A stretch of 6,943 nucleotides of DNA from a bacterium. Its GTDB lineage: Bacteria; Ratteibacteria; UBA8468; B48-G9; JAFGKM01. The notes beneath the pieces are model-generated. The model had not been told where the DNA came from, did no database searches, and saw only the letters and a list, made by a program, of their open reading frames with translations. Numbering within the stretch: position 1 is the first letter of the stretch; each line of letters begins with the position of its first letter. The stretch lies in NCBI GenBank assembly GCA_035370465.1, contig DAOOVW010000055.1, positions 2,980 to 9,922 on the forward strand, read 5' to 3'. This document shows, in pieces, positions 1 through 5,076 of this stretch. The translations under genes were made by a program, and so were the position numbers.

Positions 1-53
1 GGAAACCACTCAAAAATCCCCTGAATAATCCCAAGTATAATTGCCTCTTTCAT
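1..53 (-). CDS. uppP: Undecaprenyl-diphosphatase UppP (BacA), N-terminal fragment
   Basis: Only the first 17 codons and two bases of codon 18 (CC, so Pro) are in the window; the gene runs off the left edge. The visible protein, MKEAIILGIIQGIFEWF followed by P, matches the start of UppP/BacA-family proteins, where a hydrophobic segment with (I/V)xG(I/V)(V/I)(Q/E)G(I/L)xE(F/W)(L/F)P leads into an SSSGH motif that would lie just outside. The family is an integral membrane enzyme that dephosphorylates undecaprenyl diphosphate to recycle the lipid carrier for peptidoglycan and other envelope polymers. The ATG is the only usable start: codons upstream in this frame run straight into the TAA of the pseudopilin gene 9 bases earlier. 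No purine-rich ribosome binding site precedes it (the leader is CCCTCCCAG), so translation is probably coupled to the upstream gene. The identification rests on a very short peptide; another polytopic membrane protein cannot be excluded. Confidence 0.68.
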   Translation of the reverse strand, partial: MKEAIILGIIQGIFEWF

Positions 54-62
54 CTGGGAGGG

Positions 63-794
63 TTAGCGGAATTTATAGAGGATGTCATCTGACTTTGGAT
101 ATTCTACTTCATCTTCATAGTCCTCATCTTCATCATCTCTATCTCCAGGACGAGTTGCTTTCGCTCCTGTTTGTAGTTTACCATCTGGACCTGCAGAGTA
201 AATTATCATGACTTTTTCAATTTTTTTATCTGTGGTTCCAGAATCATATGAATCAAAAGCAACAAGATAAGTATGTCCCCAGGGGTCTAATGGTGTACCA
301 TCAGGAACAGCATCTTCTAAGTCACCCCAGCCCTCAACATTATCATCTATTTTAGGAACTGAACCATTTTTACCTCTTTGATATGTTGTCCCTGTCTGAA
401 AAACCTGATAAGGACCATCCCATGGATGCTCAAAAGTCAATTCACTTTCATATCCAGTATCGTCCTCCTTCTTATCAACATCATAATAAGCAAAGGTACC
501 ATCAGAAGAAGTCCTACCAAATTTTTCTCCCCAATGAGGAGAATCAGTTACATAATCATCCAGAAGGTCACCATCTGCCAAATCACATAGTCGGACATAC
601 CAGCCAATATCTAATCTGACCATTGTTTCAGCACTTGCAAGGGAAGTCATTTCTGCTTTTGCCTTATCTACCAATGCCTTTTTCCTTGCCTGTCTTACTG
701 ATGGAAGAAGAAGTCCTGCCAATATTGTTATTATTACCAAAACAACAAGTAATTCAATTAGTGTAAACCCTCTCCTATTCCTTTTTCTATTCAT
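63..794 (-). CDS. GspG-like type II secretion pseudopilin with acidic C-terminal tail
   Basis: This 243-residue protein has a class III prepilin signal: a short basic leader MNRKRNRRG, cleavage expected at G9^F10, Glu at +5 (E14), then a hydrophobic helix to about residue 30. The body fits the GspG / T2SSG family: a W-x-GPY element at 125-129, the diagnostic DPWG at 170-173 followed by a tyrosine at 176, and an SAGPDG turn at 200-205 that corresponds to the S-x-G-x-DG turn near the calcium site of GspG. The C-terminus ends SDDILYKFR, reminiscent of the GspG DDI element. Between the turn and this end lies a run of acidic residues (about 218-231, nearly all D/E). At 243 residues it is longer than classical GspG (about 140). 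By family it would be cleaved and methylated by a prepilin peptidase and assembled in a pseudopilus or filament at the inner membrane. The start is supported by an AGGGGG ribosome binding site four to five bases upstream. It follows the H-X9-DG pseudopilin by 96 bp. It could be a major or a minor subunit. Confidence 0.85.
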   Translation of the reverse strand: MNRKRNRRGFTLIELLVVLVIITILAGLLLPSVRQARKKALVDKAKAEMTSLASAETMVRLDIGWYVRLCDLADGDLLDDYVTDSPHWGEKFGRTSSDGTFAYYDVDKKEDDTGYESELTFEHPWDGPYQVFQTGTTYQRGKNGSVPKIDDNVEGWGDLEDAVPDGTPLDPWGHTYLVAFDSYDSGTTDKKIEKVMIIYSAGPDGKLQTGAKATRPGDRDDEDEDYEDEVEYPKSDDILYKFR

Positions 795-848
795 TTTTCC
801 CCCTATTAAAAGATATTATTACTTCCTCTTTTTTTAAGAAATAATTTT

Positions 849-868
849 TGAGAAAGTATAGTTCCTCA
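849..868 (-). other. Weak inverted repeat between the two pseudopilin genes
   Basis: TGAGAAA at 849-855 and TTCCTCA at 862-868 can pair around a 6-nt loop; in the minus-strand transcript this is a 7-bp stem with one G-U wobble. It sits 23 bases after the stop of the upstream pseudopilin gene. No U-tract follows in the minus direction (the next bases are A-rich), so it is not a good intrinsic terminator; it could be an mRNA end-stabilising stem or chance. The rest of this 96-bp gap is AT-rich and shows no convincing promoter. Confidence 0.25.
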
Positions 869-890
869 CTTACATTTTTCGCATATTCTC

Positions 891-1694
891 TTATTGTCCC
901 CATTCTTCAATATCAACATCACTATCATCATCATTTAAATATATTGAATAATTATCCTCTGGTCCATCACCAGAAGGGTTTCTATCTTTTTTATTACTTC
1001 TACAGGCAACTTTGCCCGGACCACCATCAGAAGCAGGTGAAAAAGCATCCTCTATTGGGTCCCCATCAGAATCATATAATTCATTTACTTTTACCCAGAT
1101 AACATTTCCTTCTAAATATAAAACATTCATCCCATCTTTATGATTTCCATGTGTAACAGCATCTGAATATATACCTTTATCACTAATAACAGGAACAGGT
1201 CTTGAACAATTATTTGAAGTTGTAAGTCCAAAAACAAAAGCATAAGAATTGTCCCAGTCATAATATGAATGGTTTTTTCCTCCCCAATTTGTAGAACCTT
1301 CTATGGTTGGTGGTGCTTCATTACCTCTATTAATACTTGATGGACACCAGAATATTTCTGTTGTTTTTATATATTTTGTATAAATACAATCATCAGGGGT
1401 TCCATATAAAGCATCAGGTTGGTCTGGGAACTTTTCATAATAGTCCTCAGCATACATTTCATAAGCAAGAGAAAATTGTTTTAAATTATTCATACAGGTT
1501 GTTCTTCTTGCTCTTTCCCTCGCAGAAGATAAAGTAGGTAGAAGGAAAGAAGCAAGTATTGCTATAATTGCTATTACAACAAGAAGTTCTATTAAGGTAA
1601 ATCCTGTTTGTTGTACTTTATTATTTCTCTGTTGGGCTGGTTCTTCAAATTTCCTCTCTCTGCCAATATAAAATATCTCTTTTATTTTTTCCAT
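891..1694 (-). CDS. Prepilin-like H-X9-DG-type protein (EG variant)
   Basis: This 267-residue protein carries a prepilin signal: G31^F32 with Glu at +5 (E36) in GFTLIELLVV, followed by a hydrophobic helix to about residue 52. Next comes the pattern typical of H-X9-DG pseudopilins: an Arg/Ala-rich stretch, then C67-MNNLKQ and a Tyr-rich YEMYAEDYYEKFP segment (78-90), then an FWCP motif (115-118). The signature lies at H185: nine residues then E195-G196, an EG in place of the usual DG, followed by NVIWV. A 71-residue Asp-rich tail follows, containing DSDGD (208-212) and NDDDSDVDIEEW (254-265). Such proteins are abundant in the PVC superphylum; they are taken to be pilin- or pseudopilin-like, but their exact role is poorly known. 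I chose the ATG at 1694 because GGAGG lies four bases upstream; a longer reading frame opens at 1811 but has no comparable site. Even so, the leader is long (31 residues, with the basic residues spread out). The next gene is another pseudopilin 96 bp downstream. Confidence 0.84.
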   Translation of the reverse strand: MEKIKEIFYIGRERKFEEPAQQRNNKVQQTGFTLIELLVVIAIIAILASFLLPTLSSARERARRTTCMNNLKQFSLAYEMYAEDYYEKFPDQPDALYGTPDDCIYTKYIKTTEIFWCPSSINRGNEAPPTIEGSTNWGGKNHSYYDWDNSYAFVFGLTTSNNCSRPVPVISDKGIYSDAVTHGNHKDGMNVLYLEGNVIWVKVNELYDSDGDPIEDAFSPASDGGPGKVACRSNKKDRNPSGDGPEDNYSIYLNDDDSDVDIEEWGQ

Positions 1695-1698
1695 TTTT

Positions 1699-1703
1699 CC
1701 TCC
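1699..1703 (-). promoter_or_regulatory. Ribosome binding site that fixes the pseudopilin start
   Basis: On the minus strand GGAGG is followed by AAAA and then the ATG at 1694. This strong match to the anti-Shine-Dalgarno sequence decides for the internal ATG over the ATG at 1811. The spacing (4 nt) is short but similar to that of the other genes here (5 nt for pilT, 6 nt for pilC). Confidence 0.75.
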
Positions 1704-1752
1704 ATCAATTTTTCCTTGGTTCTGCCAAAATTGGTCAATTAAATTCCCTCCA

Positions 1753-1803
1753 CACTTTCTCACAAAGACAAGTGAAATATAAAAAGTAAGATGTGAGAAG
1801 TGG
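1753..1803 (-). repeat. Long-armed inverted repeat upstream of the H-X9-DG gene
   Basis: TTCTCACA at 1757-1764 is the exact reverse complement of TGTGAGAA at 1792-1799. Allowing one bulged T, the arms extend to CACTTTCTCACA and TGTGAGAAGTGG, giving about 11-12 paired bases around an AT-rich loop of about 27 nt. It lies about 60 bp upstream of the ATG at 1694, in the likely 5' untranslated region or promoter region. It could be an operator-like site, an mRNA leader hairpin or the remnant of a small dispersed repeat. No U-tract follows it on the minus strand, so it does not look like a terminator. Confidence 0.5.
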
Positions 1804-1817
1804 AAATCCACCCCTGC

Positions 1818-1878
1818 CCTCCTTTTTTAAAGGAAGGACTAATTTCCCCCTTTAGTAAAGGGGGATTAAGGGGGATTT
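1818..1878. repeat. Composite palindromic repeat, copy A
   Basis: Two stems in tandem. The first (1818-1837) is CCTCCTTT / AAAGGAAGG around TTT, with one unpaired base. The second (1846-1864) is a perfect CCCCCTTT-AGT-AAAGGGGG hairpin. A further G-tract, ATTAAGGGGGATTT (1865-1878), completes the unit. The same order and orientation recur 108 bp further on as copy B. On the minus strand the stems are not followed by U-tracts, so a simple terminator function is not supported. The architecture is that of a REP/MITE-like dispersed intergenic repeat; this is inference because only two copies are visible. Confidence 0.7.
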
Positions 1879-1897
1879 ATAAATTAAAATCCATCCC

Positions 1898-1921
1898 CTC
1901 GGGCATAGCCCTACGGGCGAG
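1898..1921. repeat. Central GC-rich hairpin with alternative pairings
   Basis: The segment begins CTCG and ends CGAG. Inside, three tracts GGGC, GCCC and GGGC are separated by 3-nt loops (ATA and TAC), so either GGGC-ATA-GCCC (1901-1911) or GCCC-TAC-GGGC (1908-1918) can form, but not both. It is far more GC-rich than its surroundings and lies between the two composite repeat copies. It could belong to the same mobile or dispersed repeat family. Confidence 0.55.
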
Positions 1922-1925
1922 CCCA

Positions 1926-1986
1926 CCTTCCTTTTATAAAGGAAGGAGTATTTTCCCCCTTGACAACGGGGGGTGAAGGGGATTTT
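1926..1986. repeat. Composite palindromic repeat, copy B
   Basis: Same plan as the copy at 1818-1878. The first stem is perfect here: CCTTCCTTT-TAT-AAAGGAAGG (1926-1946). The second stem is decayed: CCCCC (1955-1959) still faces GGGGGG (1968-1973), but the inner bases TTGACAAC no longer pair cleanly. The trailing G-tract TGAAGGGGATTT is retained. On the plus strand this copy runs into a T-rich stretch (1983-2005) and would resemble a terminator for plus-strand transcription, but no plus-strand gene is present. The copy lies about 40 bp downstream of the pilC stop codon, so on the minus strand it could mark or protect the 3' end of a pil transcript. Confidence 0.7.
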
Positions 1987-2028
1987 TCTTTTTCATCTAT
2001 TTTTTGACAGTACCTCTTCGTAACTTCC

Positions 2029-3339
2029 TCAACCACCTTCACCTGACATACTCATTGCTAATTTTATCAATGGCATGAATAGAGAAATAACTATAAAACC
2101 AACAACTCCTCCCATACATACAATAAGCATTGGCTCAAGCATAGAAGTCATTGCAGCAACTGCTGCATCAACTTCTGCATCATAAGCATCTGCAACTTTT
2201 TCAAGCATAGAATCCATAGCACCAGTTTCTTCACCAACTGCAATCATATTTGTTACCATAGCAGGAAAAACTTTTGTTCTCATCATAGGTCCTGATACAC
2301 CTTCACCTTCTCTTACTCTGTTCCTTACTTCATTTATTGCCTTTGCAACAACATCATTACCAACAGTATCTCTTACTATAAGTAATGACTGTAAAATTGG
2401 TACTCCACTTGTTATTAGAGTTGCAAAAGTTCTTGCAAATCTTGAAATAATTGTTTTTGAAACAACTGGACCAAAAACAGGAATTTTCATTTTTGCCATG
2501 TCTATCCAGTATTTTGTGAACTTTATTTTTGTCAAAATTTTATAAAGCACAAATATAGAAACAACAAATATAATAATAAGATAAAATTTCTGAGTAAAAA
2601 GTTTTGAAAGGTTTATAAGTAAGATTGTTGGAGCCGGTAGGTCTGTTTCAAAATCCTTAAAAATATCTACAAATGTAGGAACTATTTTCATCATGATAAA
2701 TGTTAATATACCAGAAGCAACAATAACTATTACAACAGGATATGCCATTGCCCCTTTTATCTTCCCTTTCAATTTTGCCTCTTTTTCCATAAATTCAGCA
2801 AGTCGGGCTAATACTGTTTCAAGCGCTCCACCTGCTTCTCCTGCCTTTATCATTGCAACATAAATTCTTGGAAAACTTGTAGGGTGTTTTGCAAGTGCCT
2901 CTGAAAATAAAGCACCACTTTCAATATCATCTGCAACTTTTCCCAGAACAACAGCAGCTCCTCCTTTTCTTTGTTCCTTTAAGACCCTCAATGACCTTAA
3001 AAGAGGGAGCCCTGAACCAATAAGAGTTGCTAATTGTCTTGTAATAATCATTAGTTCTTTTGGTTTAATTTTTGCCGGACCAAAAGATAGTTTTATCTGC
3101 ATTCCCTGCCCTTTACCTTTTGTTTTTGCTTTTTCTTTCCCTGTTTTTTTGGCAGGTGCATTTGGTTTCACATCAGGAGATTTAGATACAGCAGATACAT
3201 TTCTTGCAGGAGCAACATTTGTAATATAATAACCCATACTCTTTAATTTACCTATGGCTTCCTGTATATGTCCTGCTTCAATTGTTCCTGTTAAACTATT
3301 TCCTGATTGGTCAATTGCATTATATTGGAAATGTGGCAT
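2029..3339 (-). CDS. pilC: Type IV pilus / type II secretion inner-membrane platform protein PilC/GspF
   Basis: 436 residues, close to the family's usual length of about 400. It starts with the small N-terminal PilC/GspF element (YNAIDQSGNSLTGTIEA at 6-22, then a LKSMGYYITNV segment at 32-42). A Lys/Ala/Pro-rich linker (about 57-80) precedes two T2SSF repeats. Repeat 1 (about 97-220) contains TRQLATLIGSGLPLL, AGEAGGALE at 166-174 and the first membrane segment around 198-218. Repeat 2 (about 298-425) contains the matching FARTFATLITSGVPIL, GEETGAMD at 369-376 and a last membrane segment around 402-425. A further membrane segment lies near 251-269. The family protein sits in the inner membrane and is thought to be rotated by PilB and PilT to insert or remove pilins. 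The start is supported by GGAGG placed directly after the TAA of the upstream pilB (11-nt gap), so translation is probably coupled. It could equally be called GspF; the pilT in the operon favours PilC. Confidence 0.94.
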   Translation of the reverse strand: MPHFQYNAIDQSGNSLTGTIEAGHIQEAIGKLKSMGYYITNVAPARNVSAVSKSPDVKPNAPAKKTGKEKAKTKGKGQGMQIKLSFGPAKIKPKELMIITRQLATLIGSGLPLLRSLRVLKEQRKGGAAVVLGKVADDIESGALFSEALAKHPTSFPRIYVAMIKAGEAGGALETVLARLAEFMEKEAKLKGKIKGAMAYPVVIVIVASGILTFIMMKIVPTFVDIFKDFETDLPAPTILLINLSKLFTQKFYLIIIFVVSIFVLYKILTKIKFTKYWIDMAKMKIPVFGPVVSKTIISRFARTFATLITSGVPILQSLLIVRDTVGNDVVAKAINEVRNRVREGEGVSGPMMRTKVFPAMVTNMIAVGEETGAMDSMLEKVADAYDAEVDAAVAAMTSMLEPMLIVCMGGVVGFIVISLFMPLIKLAMSMSGEGG

Positions 3340-3350
3340 TTTCCCCCTCC

Positions 3351-5075
3351 TTAATAACCATGAATTTCTTTTGCTACCTCTTCTACTGAAGTTATACCTC
3401 TATTTATCTTTTCAAGTCCATCTTCAAGCATCGTTCTCATACCACAACTTTTTATAGCAATTTCTCTTATCTCTCCAAGTGTCTTTTTCCCTATGACTGC
3501 CTTCCAGAACTCATCATTTGGAAGTAAAATTTCAAAAATTGCAACTCTTCCTTTATAACCACCTCTACAAAATGGACACCCCTTTGCTTTATAAAACTTC
3601 ATATTCCTTTTTTTAACTTCTTCTTCTGTTAAATCTAATTCAAGTAATTCTATTTCTGTTGGTTTATATTCTTCTTTACATCTTGGACACAGAACTCTTA
3701 CAAGTCGCTGAGCAACAACTGCTTCAATCGTAGATGCAAGTAAAAATGGTTCAGCTTGCATATCCATAAGTCGCATAATTGTACTTGGAGCATCATTTGT
3801 ATGTAATGTACTTAAAACTAAATGTCCTGTGAGTGATGATTGTATAGCCATCTGTGCTGTCTCAAAATCCCTTACCTCTCCAACAAAAATAATATCAGGG
3901 TCCTGCCTTAAAATACTTCTTAAACATCTTGCAAAATTAAGTCCTATATTTTCTCTTATTGGGACCTGAATTGCTCCTTCAAGCATATATTCTACAGGGT
4001 CCTCTGTGGTAATAATTTTTACATCAGGAGTATTTATTTTCCTCAAAACAGCATAAAGAGTTGTTGTTTTTCCACAACCAGTTGGACCTGTTGCAAGAAT
4101 TATACCATATGGTTTGTGAATAATGCTTTCAACAGTTTCCATATCTTTTTCAAGTAATCCCAAATTTTCAAGTTCAAATATCGTTTTTCCCCTATCAAGA
4201 ACTCTCACTGCTAAACATTCTCCAAAAACAGTTGGAACTGTATTTACTCTAAGGTCAACTGCTCTCCCCATAACTGAAAGTTCAATTCTACCATCCTGTG
4301 GAAGACGCCTTTCTGCTATATCCATACCAGCCATAATTTTAAATCTACAGAAAAGTGCAAATGAAAGTCCTTTTGGAGGATGAACAAGGTCATACAAAAC
4401 ACCATCAACTCTATATCTTACTCTAAAATCATCTTCAAATGGCTCTAAATGAAGGTCTGATGCATTATCTCTTACTGTTTGTAAAAGTATAAGGTCAAAA
4501 AGTTTTACAACTGGCGGAAGAGAAGCAATTTCTTCCAATGATGTTATTGTTGCATATTCTCCCTGAGAAGCAATTGCATTTAGTTCTTCCATTTCTTCAA
4601 TATCCTGAGCAAGCCATTTTATAAGGTCATCAATTGTCTCTATTTCTTTTCCATAATATGTATCAAGTATATCATTTATATCATTTTCATCTGCAAGAAC
4701 CATTTTAATTTTATATCCCAAAATGAATGATATATCATCCTGAATATTTAAACTTAAAGTATCTCCAACTGCTAATGTTAATGTATCTTTTTCAAGTTTT
4801 ACCGGTACAACATTATATGTTTTTGCAAGAGCAGAAGGGAAAGAATCAATTGCTTTTTTATCAATTACTGTATTCTTCAAATCAACCATTTCAACCCCAT
4901 GTTGAATACTTAAAACTCTTTTCAAGTCCTTTTCAGAAACAAAATTCATTTCAACTAATATCCTGCCTAAAAAATTCCCACTTTTTCTTTGTTCTGCTAA
5001 AGCAACCCGCAATTGCTCTTCTGTTATTAATCCCTGCTCTATTAACATTTCCCCTAAAAGTTTTTTACCTGGCAT
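3351..5075 (-). CDS. pilB: Type IV pilus assembly ATPase PilB/GspE with N-terminal MshEN domain
   Basis: 574 residues, a normal PilB length. An MshEN/T2SSE_N domain occupies about 5-145: LGEMLIEQGLITEEQL at 7-22, then ALAEQ and a second LGRILVEMNF at 36-45. MshEN domains of some ATPases bind cyclic di-GMP; here the second half has Asn where Gly is usual, so binding is uncertain. After a linker, the ATPase core begins with ASDLHLEP (205-212). Walker A is GPTGCGKT (330-337, Cys in place of the common Ser), the Asp box TTEDPVEY is at 356-363, Walker B DPDIIFVGEVRD at 392-403 and the His box TGHLVLSTLHTND at 416-428. A zinc-binding cysteine tetrad, C463/C466 and C500/C503, is typical of PilB/GspE and absent from PilT. 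The enzyme is a cytoplasmic hexamer that powers filament extension or secretion. The ATG lies one base after the pilT stop, with GGAG seven bases upstream inside the end of pilT. It is the second PilB-type ATPase in the operon. Confidence 0.95.
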   Translation of the reverse strand: MPGKKLLGEMLIEQGLITEEQLRVALAEQRKSGNFLGRILVEMNFVSEKDLKRVLSIQHGVEMVDLKNTVIDKKAIDSFPSALAKTYNVVPVKLEKDTLTLAVGDTLSLNIQDDISFILGYKIKMVLADENDINDILDTYYGKEIETIDDLIKWLAQDIEEMEELNAIASQGEYATITSLEEIASLPPVVKLFDLILLQTVRDNASDLHLEPFEDDFRVRYRVDGVLYDLVHPPKGLSFALFCRFKIMAGMDIAERRLPQDGRIELSVMGRAVDLRVNTVPTVFGECLAVRVLDRGKTIFELENLGLLEKDMETVESIIHKPYGIILATGPTGCGKTTTLYAVLRKINTPDVKIITTEDPVEYMLEGAIQVPIRENIGLNFARCLRSILRQDPDIIFVGEVRDFETAQMAIQSSLTGHLVLSTLHTNDAPSTIMRLMDMQAEPFLLASTIEAVVAQRLVRVLCPRCKEEYKPTEIELLELDLTEEEVKKRNMKFYKAKGCPFCRGGYKGRVAIFEILLPNDEFWKAVIGKKTLGEIREIAIKSCGMRTMLEDGLEKINRGITSVEEVAKEIHGY

Positions 5076-5076
5076 T

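Noticed and set aside
378..619. Plus-strand open frames overlapping the GspG-like gene, and similar plus-strand frames at 848-1102, 1337-1537, 3254-3457, 4123-4383 and 4727-5167
   Set aside because: They are antisense to well-supported minus-strand genes, lack recognisable domains and have compositions expected from reading coding DNA backwards.
1710..1735. Sigma-54-type promoter upstream of the pseudopilin (TGGCAG on the minus strand)
   Set aside because: A -24-like TGGCA is present, but the required GC element at -12 is missing. Possible sigma-70 boxes nearby (TTGTGA with TTAATT) also match poorly.
1695..1811. N-terminal extension of the H-X9-DG pseudopilin to an ATG at 1811
   Set aside because: It would add 39 residues encoded partly by the inverted repeat at 1753-1803, put 70 residues before the prepilin cleavage site, and ignore the GGAGG just upstream of the ATG at 1694.
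1812..1990. Rho-independent terminators in the spacer
   Set aside because: The stems are strong, but none is followed by a U-tract on the minus strand where the genes are; only copy B has a T-rich follow-on, and that is on the plus strand, which has no gene.
1934..1996. Short minus-strand reading frame of 20 codons with a Lys-rich start
   Set aside because: It is made almost entirely of composite repeat copy B, has no good ribosome binding site, and is a common by-product of such C/G-tract repeats.
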